Assembly: GCF_003001995.1 (NCBI RefSeq)
Contig: NZ_PVNB01000035.1
Location: 1 to 38,931, forward strand
Origin: Orenia metallireducens
GTDB taxonomy: Bacteria > Bacillota > Halanaerobiia > Halobacteroidales > Halobacteroidaceae
Direction of reading: 5' to 3'
DNA: 38,931 nucleotides
Within the stretch, counting starts at the first letter, position 1, and every line of letters begins with the position of its first letter. Of the stretch, positions 16,573-26,025 are shown piece by piece. A model generated the notes under the pieces. That model did no database searches. It had not been told where the DNA came from and saw nothing but the letters and a program-made list of their open reading frames with translations. Position numbers and translations under genes: made by a program.

Positions 16573-18277
16573 AAAATTCTTCCTCGATAGATAGATTATT
16601 AAGCCTTACTTTAGTTCCTTTTATTCCCAAGATAGATAAATACTTACCTGTCTCTGTACTAAAGTCAACCTTAGCTATCCCCTTATTATTTAGATATATA
16701 TTCAGTTTATTATCTTTAGCTATAAGTTTAATGCTCTTCATTGGTATTAAATCACCAATCCCTTTATGGTATAACTCTTCACCACCATCACCAAAGATAG
16801 TAATTAATCTCTGTTGACTATCAATCATTAGAGTATATTTTTGCTCTCCAGAGAATACTAAAGCAAAGGGAGCATCACTTAGTAACTCTAATTTACTTTC
16901 AAAGTTAAAACTACTGAATTGATAGTGGCTAAGCTTAACAAAGCTACTATCTTTAAAAGTAATTTGATAACTTCCATCACCTTGCTCAGTTACTATACTT
17001 TCATTATTTTCTATTTCAAAATAATTGGGATATTGCCCAGCAAAGTCCTCCTTAATTGCCAAGCTATCAACCCCATTAGCAGAGTGTTTATCAGATAAGA
17101 TGTATTCTAAACCTTGAGCAATATTCTCCCTCCAATTGCCCCAATCATTACCATCTAAATTGATTTCAGCTTTATATTGATAACCAGCTTCCTTCAACCT
17201 TTTAATCATTTTAAAGTTATTAATCTGCTGCTGTTCATTAGCAAATTTACCCCAATGTAGATAAAAACGGATATTCTCTTGTGGATTATCTGTTAATAGT
17301 TTAATACTCTGTTCAGATAATAAAGGGGATTGACCAAGATAACTAGTAACTATCCCATTATCATCTAAGATAGTATCCAGGGCTAATTCTGCAAAGATAT
17401 CATATCCTATCAATACCCTCTTATTTGCATCAGCTAGAGTAGAATATTCTCCATCAACATAAGCAATTATTCTTTTAATAAGATGACTAGTTATTTCATC
17501 TTCAGAGGATAAATCTTTAGAATCGATAAAAACTCCAATGACTTGATCGATCTTATTTTTAGCAGTCATCTTATCAAGGGTATTAGTAATATCTCCATAT
17601 TTTAAATACTTATCGCCACCTAGAAAATATAGTACTGGGTATCCCTTGCTAGGGTTTTCTTCATAATCTGCTGGTAAGTAGATAGATACCTCTATCTCTC
17701 CAATTATTTTTTTATTGAGATGACCCTTCTTTATCTCTAAATCACCTTTCCAATATCCCTGACTATGATATTTGGGCATAATCACTTGACTATTAAGTCC
17801 AAAAACACCATTTATTATAGTATTATTATTAAGTGGGTCATTTTTTAGCTCTCTATCTACCATAAATTTATAATCAAAGCGTGAACCTGCTGGAGCCTTA
17901 AGGTGAAGATAATACAAACTCGTATCAGCTAATTGCTCCAATTTTATCTTTTTCCAGTTGCTTAAATCACTTATAAAGGCTATATCCTTCTCTTTAGACT
18001 CTGCCCTATAGAGAAAGATAATATTATTATCTTGAATTAGAGGAAAATTCCCTACTCCAATTCTCTTTATCAGCTTATCAATCTCCTTTTCTTTCTTGCT
18101 AATACTTGATATATTATCTATCTTATTTTTAAATTTATCAAACTCTTGGAGTAAATCAAGATTACTAAGGCTAGGATTATTACTTACTGTGGCTTTTGAA
18201 GTACTACTTTCAGATTTACAAGCCACTAACGAAAATGCCAATAACAATGATAAAAAGAATATTAAAACTCTTTTCAT
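16571..18277 (-). CDS. Lipoprotein with early-set domain and catalytically degenerate esterase fold
   Basis: 568-aa predicted lipoprotein: hydrophobic signal with lipobox LVAC at about 17-20. An Ig/CBM48-like segment follows (about 80-175; FISDLSNWKKIKL ... PAGSRFDYKFMVD), then an esterase-D/enterochelin-esterase-like alpha/beta domain (about 190-395; VSIYLPADYEEN, YPVLYFLGG, and a C-terminal NDWGNWRENIAQGLEYIL), then a beta-rich C-terminal domain (about 420-568). In active relatives the nucleophile elbow is G-[FY]-S-x-G-G and the His lies in GGHDW; here these read IGYDIFAE and DGNDWG, so Ser and His are both replaced. It probably binds a ligand rather than cutting one. AGC-poor upstream region; weak ribosome binding site. 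Confidence 0.8.
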   Translation of the reverse strand: MKRVLIFFLSLLLAFSLVACKSESSTSKATVSNNPSLSNLDLLQEFDKFKNKIDNISSISKKEKEIDKLIKRIGVGNFPLIQDNNIIFLYRAESKEKDIAFISDLSNWKKIKLEQLADTSLYYLHLKAPAGSRFDYKFMVDRELKNDPLNNNTIINGVFGLNSQVIMPKYHSQGYWKGDLEIKKGHLNKKIIGEIEVSIYLPADYEENPSKGYPVLYFLGGDKYLKYGDITNTLDKMTAKNKIDQVIGVFIDSKDLSSEDEITSHLIKRIIAYVDGEYSTLADANKRVLIGYDIFAELALDTILDDNGIVTSYLGQSPLLSEQSIKLLTDNPQENIRFYLHWGKFANEQQQINNFKMIKRLKEAGYQYKAEINLDGNDWGNWRENIAQGLEYILSDKHSANGVDSLAIKEDFAGQYPNYFEIENNESIVTEQGDGSYQITFKDSSFVKLSHYQFSSFNFESKLELLSDAPFALVFSGEQKYTLMIDSQQRLITIFGDGGEELYHKGIGDLIPMKSIKLIAKDNKLNIYLNNKGIAKVDFSTETGKYLSILGIKGTKVRLNNLSIEEEF

Positions 18278-18478
18278 TTGCTTTAGTCAACTTATATTTA
18301 AATCTAGCTATCACTAAATAATTCCAATCAACATCTGCTTTTATAGCTATTCTTCTCTTTTATAAGTTGACCTTTGTCACCTGCCTCTCTTTTATAATTA
18401 GATTTAATGTTATAAATCTAATAAGATCTTTACTCTTCCCTAACTTCTAAAAAACGATTTCATATTATTACTAAACCC

Positions 18479-19078
18479 TTAAAACAGCTCTAAGTTCTTC
18501 AACTCTTCTTCCAATTTCAGAGTATCTTTAAACTTTATGACTTTAATACCTAATTCTTTTGCAGATTCTAAACTCCTATCATTATTATCTATATAAAGGC
18601 ACTCTTTACCTTCAACTTTAAACTTCTTTAGTGCATATTTATAGATTTCTATATCAGGCTTACAAAATCCTACTTGATAGGAGTTAATAACTTCATCAAA
18701 TAATCCCAGTAAATCCAATTCTACTAATTTATAATACAATCGCCCAATATCATTGGTAATCAAAGCCACCTTGAGATTCCCTTTTAATTTCAAGATTATC
18801 TCTCTAACTTCTTCTCTAACAAGCTCAGCATGATAATATTCATCGACAAATCTTCTTAAATCTTCAATCATTACATTATCTACAGACTTAGCAAGATAAA
18901 CAATAAACTCATCTAGCGTCAACTGTCCCTTTAATAATAAGAAATACTCCTCTCCAAATATCTTATCACGCAGTTGAGCTAAATTCCAGCCATACTCACT
19001 ACCATATTTAATCAGTACATCATCAAATTTGGTCTCTGTAACCACTCCACCTAAATCAAATAATATTACTTTAATCAT
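18479..19078 (-). CDS. HAD-superfamily hydrolase (subfamily IA)
   Basis: 199-aa phosphatase-like protein. Motif I ILFDLGGVVTET has the nucleophile Asp and the D-x-G form common in YihX-type phosphatases. Motif II is ALITND, and motif III/IV are seen in GFCKPDIEIYKYAL and CLYIDNND, with the helical cap between about 15 and 90. The substrate cannot be read from sequence. It is a single-gene unit; GGAGTG lies upstream of ATG 19078. Confidence 0.88.
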   Translation of the reverse strand: MIKVILFDLGGVVTETKFDDVLIKYGSEYGWNLAQLRDKIFGEEYFLLLKGQLTLDEFIVYLAKSVDNVMIEDLRRFVDEYYHAELVREEVREIILKLKGNLKVALITNDIGRLYYKLVELDLLGLFDEVINSYQVGFCKPDIEIYKYALKKFKVEGKECLYIDNNDRSLESAKELGIKVIKFKDTLKLEEELKNLELF

Positions 19079-19167
19079 TCTCTATATCACTCCAAAATAA
19101 TTTATTCATAAACCGACTAGAATCAATATAATATTATATTGATTCTAGATAATTATCCTCTATCCTT

Positions 19168-19217
19168 TAAATAAAAAATAAGACTATAGAATCTTCTATA
19201 GTCTTATTTTTTATTTA
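19168..19217. terminator. 24-bp perfect inverted repeat, probable terminator
   Basis: Arms 19168-19191 and 19194-19217 pair fully around two bases. The arms begin and end in A/T-runs, so it can work in both directions. It lies between the flavodoxin and HAD genes. Confidence 0.7.
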
Positions 19218-19371
19218 CCATATTTTTAGTTTATTCAACAATTTAGATTTTAACAATAGAATCATTTTACAAGCAAATCTAATAATAATTAATAATATAT
19301 CAAAAATTGCTATATAACGATGAAGATTTCATATTTTAAATTTTAAAAGCAAAAGAACAAAAAAGAATAAT

Positions 19372-19460
19372 TTTTTGCCACAAATCACACGAATTCACAC
19401 AAATAATTTCAAAAGTTATTCATTAAATTAATTTTTAATCTCTGATTGGTGTTAATTCCT
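19372..19460. repeat. Possible remnant of a widespread CACA-rich repeat
   Basis: TTTTGCCACAAATCACACGA with a following AATTCACACAAAT, and later CTGATTGGTGTTAATTCC, resemble a dispersed repeat that I remember from other genomes (GCCACAGATTACACAGATT-type). No gene is visible in 19079-19472. Confidence 0.35.
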
Positions 19461-19472
19461 CTCTAAATTAAT

Positions 19473-19931
19473 TTAAAGCTGACTACATAACTGGTCTAAA
19501 TAAACATTACAGGTAGTAATATCATTAGCTTTAATAGCAGTTCTACCAATAATCTTAGTACCTGATTTAGCTAACATCCTTTCTAAGACTTCAAAGACCT
19601 GCCCTTCACTTCCTCCCATTGTGGCTAATAAGTATACCTCTTTTCCATTAAAGTTAAACTGATTAACAAAACGGCGTACTGCTGGAGGTATCTTGCCTGC
19701 CCATACAGGGGTGATTAGACAGATAATCTCACTATCACCTTGGTGAAAGTTGATATCAGATTCTTTATCCCTAAAGGCATAATATCCACCTTTAAACCAA
19801 CCAACTAATCCTTTAAAACCTTCTCCTTTATCAGCAATACGATATAAGTTTGAATCTATCCTATCAGATAGCCTTTCAGCTACCTGTTCACAATTTCCCG
19901 TTCTAGAATAATAATAGATATCTACCTTCAT
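19473..19931 (-). CDS. Flavodoxin family protein
   Basis: 152 aa from ATG 19931, which lies behind AAGGGGG; a frame extending to 19955 crosses this site and is rejected. The FMN phosphate-binding loop is YYSRTGNCEQVAE at the N-terminus. TPVWAGKIPPAVRRFV (flavin-facing loop) and LLATMGGSEG follow, as in flavodoxin-like NAD(P)H-dependent or electron-transfer proteins. Likely a redox carrier or flavoprotein of stress response; the partner is not known from context. It is a single gene. A TATAAT at 19958-19963 could be its -10. Confidence 0.88.
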   Translation of the reverse strand: MKVDIYYYSRTGNCEQVAERLSDRIDSNLYRIADKGEGFKGLVGWFKGGYYAFRDKESDINFHQGDSEIICLITPVWAGKIPPAVRRFVNQFNFNGKEVYLLATMGGSEGQVFEVLERMLAKSGTKIIGRTAIKANDITTCNVYLDQLCSQL

Positions 19932-20120
19932 AGTTATAAGCCCCCTTTTTAGCAAAGATTATATCGGCAATAAGCTACTTTAATGTTACGTTAAATAAGT
20001 AAACTTTATTCAACAATTATGTTAACTTTTTGTTAAATATAGTGATTATCCTTTAATCCCCTACTAAATGTTAGAAATAAGAGGCTAATTAAGGCTTAAG
20101 ATATATTATCTGCTAAAGCT

Positions 20121-20214
20121 ATATTGCAACACTTTGAGATTAAGTCTAATTAAATCATTAAAACAGTGTTTTATATTTGACTCAATCTTAATCTTAGACT
20201 TAAAATGTTGCAAT
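20121..20214. repeat. Dispersed hairpin repeat, conserved ends, TAAGTCTAAG-type arms (copy R8)
   Basis: Left end ATATTGCAACACTTTGAG, right end (complement) ATTGCAACATTTTAAG. The arms carry GATTAAGTCTAA-like units paired with CTTAATCTTAGACTTAA. It lies 37 bases after the trkA stop and may serve as its terminator. The rest of 19964-20250 shows nothing nameable. Confidence 0.7.
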
Positions 20215-20250
20215 AACTCTCTACTCTATCACTATTTACACTAGAACCTA

Positions 20251-20919
20251 TTATTTAAGCAAGACTTTAGCAGCTTGGGTGATGTTCTCTGATGTTCCTA
20301 CTAAGAATAACTGGCTTAATTCCTTGACCTTGGTATTTCCATGGGGAATAATCAGTCTATCCTCCTGTTGATCAAAAATCCCCGAAATTAGGATATGCTC
20401 TGGAAACCCCTTAGCTTTAACAATTTCAGAGATACTCCTACCATCACACCAAGAGCCCTTTGGTATTGTTAAAACAGATATCTCAGCTTTACCACCACTT
20501 AGAGAATAGACCTTTCTAATATCTGGCTGTTCAATATCAAGAACAAACTCTTCTACCAATAAGTCCATAACACCAGCAATGCTAGTGGCTCCTGCCAATT
20601 TGTACGCGCTCTTATACTCAGGGTCTCTCATTCTAACCATTATCTGCTTTGCATTATAATTCTTAGCTAGTAGTGCAAAAGCCAAATTATCAGCATCATT
20701 TCTCATAACCCCAACGGCAATATCACAGCGTTTAATCCCAGCCTCCTTAAGGACATTGATATTTGTAGCATTCCCACAGATACTGACAGCACCATACTGG
20801 GAGTAAACCCGCTCACACATCTCTCTATCTAAATCGATTACCACTACATCATGGTTCTCAGTTAATCTTCTAGTCAAATTTCTACCAACTACACCTGCAC
20901 CAGCAATCACAATATACAT
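20251..20919 (-). CDS. trkA: TrkA-family potassium uptake regulatory subunit
   Basis: 222 aa from ATG 20919, five bases after GGAGGGAT. The cytoplasmic gating partner of TrkH: an N-terminal RCK/Rossmann domain (MYIVIAGAGVVGRNLTRRL, with the acidic end of beta-2 at VVVIDLD) binds nucleotide, and a TrkA_C domain occupies about 145-220. Single-domain length, as in KtrA rather than the double TrkA of E. coli. The start lies two bases after the trkH stop, so the two are coupled. Confidence 0.92.
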   Translation of the reverse strand: MYIVIAGAGVVGRNLTRRLTENHDVVVIDLDREMCERVYSQYGAVSICGNATNINVLKEAGIKRCDIAVGVMRNDADNLAFALLAKNYNAKQIMVRMRDPEYKSAYKLAGATSIAGVMDLLVEEFVLDIEQPDIRKVYSLSGGKAEISVLTIPKGSWCDGRSISEIVKAKGFPEHILISGIFDQQEDRLIIPHGNTKVKELSQLFLVGTSENITQAAKVLLK

Positions 20920-20921
20920 AT

Positions 20922-22400
20922 CTAATCCCTCCAAGCTCCTTTATTAAATATCACAAAAATTGGTAATATCTCTAATCTTCCTGCTAACATAGCAATAATA
21001 TATGTAATCTTTATCCCATCTGATAAACCCTGCATCTTAGCTACACTGAAATAAAAAGGTCCAATATTACCTAAGGCTGAGAAAATACCAGAAAAAGCAT
21101 TCCAAGGCTCTAAATCTGAAAAGATGGCTGTAATTGCTCCACCAATTAAAATCAATAGCAGCCACCCAAAAACAAGTGCTACAATTCTAAAGATTTCACT
21201 ATCTGGTATTACATTCTTATCTACTACAACTGGCAAAACAGCACGTTCAGGATAATAGACCTTCTTTATCTCCCGCTTAAATAGCTTATTTAAAATTGCT
21301 ACTCTAATTAATTTAATACCACCAGAGGTTGAACCAACACAACCTCCAAGCAACATTAAAATCAATAACAGCTGCTTTGCCAAAGCAGGAAAGAAGACTG
21401 AATTGATATCTTCAGTAGCATAGCCTGTTGTGGTTATAACTGATACTACTTGGAATAAGGTCTTACGAATTACCTCTTCCAACTTCACAAAAGCAAAAGG
21501 AAATTGGATATAGTGATCTAAGATAATTAAAGAGCTTATTCCAGCAATTATCCCCCAGAAATACTTCATCTCAATCCCTTCCCAGAGCTCACTTATCTTT
21601 CCAGTCAATACCTTATAATGTACCAAGAAATTAATTCCACCCAGTGTCATAAATAAAATGATAATATACTCTATAGCCTGATAATAAGTATAACCAGCCT
21701 GCTTAAAATAAGCTATACTCTGATCATAATTGGAGAAACCTCCAGTTGACAAAGTAGTAAAGGAATGGGTTAGAGCATCAAAAAAGTTTAAGCCTAATAC
21801 CTTCAAGATAAGTACCTCTATTACAGTAAAACCTATATAAATCCCCCATAAAATTTTAATTGTCTTAAAGATATTTGGTACTGGGCGAGACATATTTATC
21901 TTATGGCTTTCAGCTGTAAATAACTGGAACAAGCCAGATTGTCCACGGAAAGTAACTACAAGAAAGAAGGTCAAGAAACCAAGACCACCAAACCATTGAA
22001 TTAAGCAGCGCCAAAATAGAATAGACTTAGGCATTTGGCTTAGTCCTGAAAAGACTGTAATTCCAGTAGTAGTAAAGCCACTTACCGTCTCAAATAGGGT
22101 ATCTATATAAGAGTAATCTAAAGCTAAATAAAAAGGAATTGCTCCTATCATAGAGATTACAATCCACCCTAAAGCACAGACCAACATCCCTGTAGAAGGA
22201 GAGATATCATCTTCACGGGCTTTAAACCTAGTTGCTAATCCCATCAGCAAAGAGAATATAGCCGGAATCAGATAAGCTTTAAGCAGACCATCTCGATAAA
22301 TTGTGCTCACAATAATTGGAATAAACAATACCACTCCTAAGAGCACCAACAAAGAGCCTAAGAGACTTATTATCGTCTTTAGCTTTGAATTTTTCAACAT
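20922..22400 (-). CDS. trkH: TrkH-family potassium transporter membrane subunit
   Basis: 492-aa multi-helix membrane protein of the SKT superfamily. The four selectivity-filter repeats can be seen: TTGITVFSG, TTLSTGGFSN, TTTGYATED and the last pore loop near GNIGPFYFS; GGCVGSTSGGIK is the conserved segment of the third repeat region. Imports K+ with TrkA, relevant to osmotic balance in a presumed halophile. AAAGGAGG precedes ATG 22400. First gene of a trkH-trkA operon. Confidence 0.94.
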   Translation of the reverse strand: MLKNSKLKTIISLLGSLLVLLGVVLFIPIIVSTIYRDGLLKAYLIPAIFSLLMGLATRFKAREDDISPSTGMLVCALGWIVISMIGAIPFYLALDYSYIDTLFETVSGFTTTGITVFSGLSQMPKSILFWRCLIQWFGGLGFLTFFLVVTFRGQSGLFQLFTAESHKINMSRPVPNIFKTIKILWGIYIGFTVIEVLILKVLGLNFFDALTHSFTTLSTGGFSNYDQSIAYFKQAGYTYYQAIEYIIILFMTLGGINFLVHYKVLTGKISELWEGIEMKYFWGIIAGISSLIILDHYIQFPFAFVKLEEVIRKTLFQVVSVITTTGYATEDINSVFFPALAKQLLLILMLLGGCVGSTSGGIKLIRVAILNKLFKREIKKVYYPERAVLPVVVDKNVIPDSEIFRIVALVFGWLLLILIGGAITAIFSDLEPWNAFSGIFSALGNIGPFYFSVAKMQGLSDGIKITYIIAMLAGRLEILPIFVIFNKGAWRD

Positions 22401-22481
22401 ATTTTTCCTCCTTTCTTAACATAATTATAAATGATTATATTGAATATACTGTTCTAATATATAAATTAAGATAGTAGAGTG

Positions 22482-22585
22482 ATATTACGACAGTAACGAG
22501 TGATAAGAAGAGCTTCTTACTCGTTATCCGTTACCCATCATTCGTCACTAATTACTAAAGTGTCGCAATATCCCCATTAATAGGC
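22482..22585. repeat. Dispersed hairpin repeat, GAGTRACGAG-type arms (copy R9)
   Basis: Left end ATATTACGACAGTAACGAG, right end (complement) ATATTGCGACACTTTAGTAA. The arms AACGAGTGATAAGAAG and CTTCTTACTCGTT pair, and further GTTACCC/CGTCACT units follow. The right end is followed by CCCCATTAATAGGCAC, similar to R7 and R10. Confidence 0.75.
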
Positions 22586-22591
22586 ACTCCA

Positions 22592-22626
22592 TATAAAAAT
22601 AGAGAGGAATAATACCCCTCCCCTCT
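22592..22626 (-). terminator. Terminator of the PHP-hslO operon
   Basis: Minus strand: 9-bp stem AGAGGGGAGG/CCTCTCT region (two G-U pairs) with an 8-base loop, followed by ATTTTTAT. About 38 bases after the hslO stop. Confidence 0.7.
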
Positions 22627-22663
22627 ACAATTAACTTTCTTAATATTAATTTCAAGAAAAGTC

Positions 22664-23551
22664 TTAATTATCCTCTTTAGATTTGGCTAAGATTTCCTCT
22701 ATATTCTCTTCATCAAACTGATAAGACTGATTACAGAAGTGACAACGTATTTCAACCTTCCCTTGCTCTTCTAAAATATCTCTAATCTCATCCTCACCTA
22801 AGCTAGTTGCTAAAGCAGCAATTCGATCTCGATTACATTTACACTTGAACTTAACATCAGCTTGCTCCAAAACTCTAAATTCAAAACCATCTAATAGCTT
22901 CTCTAAGATCTCCTCTGGTGTTAAGCCTTTCTCTATTAAAGCACTGATTGACTTTATCTCTGCTAAGTTCTCTTCTAACCTACTTATAGTCTCTTCACTG
23001 GCATCAGGTAGTAGCTGAACTAAGAATCCACCTGCTGCTTTAACCGATAAATCGGTGTCGACTAGAACGCCTAAGCCTACTGCTGAAGGTGTCTGTTCAG
23101 ATTTAGTGAAATAATAGGTCAAATCTTCAGCAATCTCACCAGAGATCAATGGTACACTCCCTGTATAAGGTTCTTTTATCCCTAAATCCTTCTTAATAGT
23201 CAAATATCCTTTACCTACAGCCTGAGCTACATCTAGCTTTCCTGCTTCATTCTTGATAAAATCAATATTAGGGTTACTTACATATCCCCTAACCTCACCC
23301 TTATAATTGGCATTAACAATAATTCTCTTTAAAGGTCCATCCCCCATAATATCTAAACTGATCTCCATCCCTGATTTAACTAGATTTCCAACTATCAATC
23401 CTCCAGTTAAAGCTCTTCCTAGGGCTGCTGTTGCCACAGGTGTAGTCTGATGTGCCTGCTGAGCATGATTAACTGCATCAGTAGATCTAACTGCTACAGC
23501 TCTAAGCTCCTTATTTGTTGTCATTGCTCTGATAATATAATCTTGTGTCAT
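22664..23551 (-). CDS. hslO: Hsp33 redox-regulated chaperone
   Basis: 295-aa holdase activated by oxidation. The N-terminal domain contains the typical ALGRALTGGLIVGNLVK and EVRGYVSNP segments. The C-terminal zinc redox switch has C-x-C (FKCKCNRDR, about residue 236-240) and C-x2-C (IRCHFCNQSY, about 270). All four Cys are kept. ATG 23551 overlaps the stop of the PHP gene by the ATGA arrangement, so the two are one operon. Confidence 0.96.
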   Translation of the reverse strand: MTQDYIIRAMTTNKELRAVAVRSTDAVNHAQQAHQTTPVATAALGRALTGGLIVGNLVKSGMEISLDIMGDGPLKRIIVNANYKGEVRGYVSNPNIDFIKNEAGKLDVAQAVGKGYLTIKKDLGIKEPYTGSVPLISGEIAEDLTYYFTKSEQTPSAVGLGVLVDTDLSVKAAGGFLVQLLPDASEETISRLEENLAEIKSISALIEKGLTPEEILEKLLDGFEFRVLEQADVKFKCKCNRDRIAALATSLGEDEIRDILEEQGKVEIRCHFCNQSYQFDEENIEEILAKSKEDN

Positions 23552-24435
23552 CTATTACTCCCCCTTAACTCTCTTAATTGCTCTATAATATTATAATCAT
23601 TTCCTGCTACTTCTCCAAGCTCTATTTTAGGCTTTAAATGACCATGGAAGTCACTTCCAGCAGTTATTAGTAGACCTTTCTTCTTAGCTAAAGCTACCCA
23701 CTTCTTTATCTCTTCTTCATTATGATAAGTACTATAGGATTCAATCCCCTGTAAGCCTGCTTTAATTAAATCATCTATCACCTCTTCATCTTTAGGACTC
23801 AATGTAGCTCCTGGATGGGCCAAGACAGCTACACCACCTATATCCTTAATTAACTTGATAGTCTCCTTTGCTGAAGGCTTCCAACAAGGAATATCAGCAG
23901 GCTGTCCTGCTCTAAAGAAGTCTAAATAAAAGTTGAAGTAAGGTTGGTCACTCTTTTCACCAGTATAATAAGTCTCTAAATCTGGATTTTTTCTACTTTC
24001 ATCCTTTGCTAATAGAACTTCAGCAATAAATCCTCCCAAAGGTCTATCATTATCTGATGCTTCTAATACCTCTTGCTCAGTAATATTAAAACCCAACTCC
24101 TGTAATCGCTCAATTCTCCCATAGAATTGTTCTTTTTTAGCCTCTTCTAGCCCTCCTAATAACTCTTCTATCTTAGGAGAGTTGTAATCTATATAGTATC
24201 CTAAAATATGTAAAATATTATCACCATAATTTGTATCAAACTCAATTCCAGGAATGATCTCTAAATTATTATCTTTAGTTAGCTCTAATGCCTCTGCAAT
24301 TGCATCAGTTAAATTATGATCAGTAATAGAGATAGCTGCTAAGTCTTTATCTATAGCCATAGCTATCAACTCCTGAGGAGTAAAATCTGCATCATCACTA
24401 TAATTGCTATGCATATGTAAATCTATCTTCTTCAT
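23548..24435 (-). CDS. PHP-domain metal-dependent phosphoesterase
   Basis: 295 aa from ATG 24435, five bases after AAAGGAGG. The PHP motifs are present: KIDLHMHSNYSD (HxH), ISITDHN, PGIEFD, AVLAHPGA and the final GSDFHGH. This matches the YciV/TrpH-like group, which includes nucleoside 3',5'-bisphosphate phosphatase and 5'-3' RNase AM; the exact substrate is not readable. Four-base overlap with hslO. Confidence 0.9.
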   Translation of the reverse strand: MKKIDLHMHSNYSDDADFTPQELIAMAIDKDLAAISITDHNLTDAIAEALELTKDNNLEIIPGIEFDTNYGDNILHILGYYIDYNSPKIEELLGGLEEAKKEQFYGRIERLQELGFNITEQEVLEASDNDRPLGGFIAEVLLAKDESRKNPDLETYYTGEKSDQPYFNFYLDFFRAGQPADIPCWKPSAKETIKLIKDIGGVAVLAHPGATLSPKDEEVIDDLIKAGLQGIESYSTYHNEEEIKKWVALAKKKGLLITAGSDFHGHLKPKIELGEVAGNDYNIIEQLRELRGSNR

Positions 24436-24689
24436 TATATCCTCCTTTATTATAATTCCAGCCACTTTACTAGATTATAGTTTAAACCATATACATAAAT
24501 ATATCAAATTATTATAGAAAAAATCAATATTATTAAATAATTATATTATAAAAATAAGTCTCATTAGATTTAGATCCTAGTTTCTCTACAAAAATTTACT
24601 TATCTAAAAAGCACAGTTAAACAACTATCTTCCAACTGATAATAAATATTAAAGATTAGATATATTTTAATATAATAATCAATAAATCT

Positions 24690-24722
24690 TTTGATAAACC
24701 CTGATAATTATCGGGATTTATT
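24690..24722. other. Inverted repeat upstream of the HD-GYP promoter
   Basis: ATAAACCCTGATAATTATCG followed by GGATTTAT forms a nearly perfect palindrome (one G-T or mismatch) about 25 bases ahead of the -35 box. It may be an operator or a terminator; I cannot decide. The remaining 24466-24689 stretch shows nothing nameable. Confidence 0.4.
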
Positions 24723-24744
24723 GAAAAATTTATAAAAATATCAT

Positions 24745-24773
24745 TTGACATAAATTGGTGAGTTAATTATAAT
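24745..24773 (+). promoter_or_regulatory. Consensus promoter of the HD-GYP gene
   Basis: TTGACA (24745-24750), 17-base spacer, TATAAT (24768-24773), both perfect sigma-A consensus. The leader would be about 115 bases; it does not contain the GEMM c-di-GMP riboswitch core. Confidence 0.88.
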
Positions 24774-24893
24774 CAATTTATTGCATAGGTTAATTATATA
24801 ATAAAGTACCTATCCACTAGTTAATAATGTCAAACTAATAAAAGTAATTATACTATAACTATAAATAACTTAATTTTTATAAGGAGCGGAAAA

Positions 24894-25961
24894 ATGAGAC
24901 TAGTTAGAACCAAAGATATAAATTCTAAGATGAAATTAGCTAAACCTATCTATCATCAAAAAAACATACTATTAAATACTAATTGCAAAAATTTATATAA
25001 ATATAAAAAAAGATTATTAGAACTTGGTATAAATAGTGTCTACATAGAAGATAAGATATCAGAAGATATAACAATCAGTACTTTAATCACTGAAGAAACT
25101 AAATTAAAAGGTAAGAATATGATTAGAAAAGTCTTTAGAGACATCTCCACAGATCAGCATATTAATATCAATCAAATTAATAAATTTATTGAAGAGCTAA
25201 CTTGGGAAATATTAAATAATCAGGAGGTATTAACAAGCCTAATAGATATAAAGAGTTATGATTCATATACCTTTGACCATTCTGTAAATGTTGCAGCCTT
25301 ATCATTACTGATTGGAAAATTACTCAATTACAATAAAGCCCAATTGATTAAATTAGGAGTTGGAGCTATCTTACATGATATAGGCAAAATAACCATTCCC
25401 AAAGATATCTTAAATAAAACAACTAAGCTCAATAACTCTGAATTTAAGGCTATCAAAGAACATCCTAATTTAGGATATAATAGCATGAAAAATCATTATA
25501 AGATTAGCCCTCTGTCAAGAATTGTAATCTTATCCCATCACGAGAAGGTTGATGGATCTGGATATCCAAAAGGATTGGTTGGAGATGAGATTCATGAGTT
25601 TGCTAAAATAGTAGCACTAACTGATGTCTTTGATGCTCTTACTAGTGACAGATGCTATAGAAAAAAATGGTCTACAAATAAAACTATTGATTTCTTAATC
25701 GCCAATGCCAATAGCCATTTCGATATCAATATTCTCAATACATTTATTCAAAAGGTTCCTCTTTATCCCAATGGAACCTCAGTCAGATTGAGTACTGGAG
25801 CAATAGCTGTTGTAAAAGAGCAAAATAACAGCTTTCCTCTAAGACCAATTGTTAGAGTCTTTAAAGATGAGCTAGGAAATAATTTAGAAAAATCATATAC
25901 AGTCAATTTACTAGAAGTTAAAAATATTACTATAATAGATGAGATAGATGAGATTGAATAA
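24894..25961 (+). CDS. HD-GYP domain protein, probable cyclic-di-GMP phosphodiesterase
   Basis: 355 aa. The N-terminal ~120 residues resemble the DUF3391-type region of many HD-GYP proteins. The HD-GYP domain spans about 115-290, with HSVNVAALS, the HDIGK pair, EHPNLGYN, HHEKVDGSGYPKGL and ALTDVFDALTSDR. All metal ligands and the GYP triad are kept, so activity is likely. A short C-terminal part (RLSTGAIAVVKEQNN) completes it. AAGGAGCGG precedes ATG 24894. Single gene with a strong constitutive-looking promoter. Confidence 0.93.
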   Translation: MRLVRTKDINSKMKLAKPIYHQKNILLNTNCKNLYKYKKRLLELGINSVYIEDKISEDITISTLITEETKLKGKNMIRKVFRDISTDQHININQINKFIEELTWEILNNQEVLTSLIDIKSYDSYTFDHSVNVAALSLLIGKLLNYNKAQLIKLGVGAILHDIGKITIPKDILNKTTKLNNSEFKAIKEHPNLGYNSMKNHYKISPLSRIVILSHHEKVDGSGYPKGLVGDEIHEFAKIVALTDVFDALTSDRCYRKKWSTNKTIDFLIANANSHFDINILNTFIQKVPLYPNGTSVRLSTGAIAVVKEQNNSFPLRPIVRVFKDELGNNLEKSYTVNLLEVKNITIIDEIDEIE

Positions 25962-26025
25962 GTTATATTAGTTATGTTGACCTTAACTTATTATTAATGA
26001 AATTTAAATAGGATCTTGTATAGAG

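Noticed and set aside
24774-24893. Possible c-di-GMP riboswitch before the HD-GYP gene
   Set aside because: The GEMM core sequence and its paired stems are absent; only an AT-rich leader is seen.
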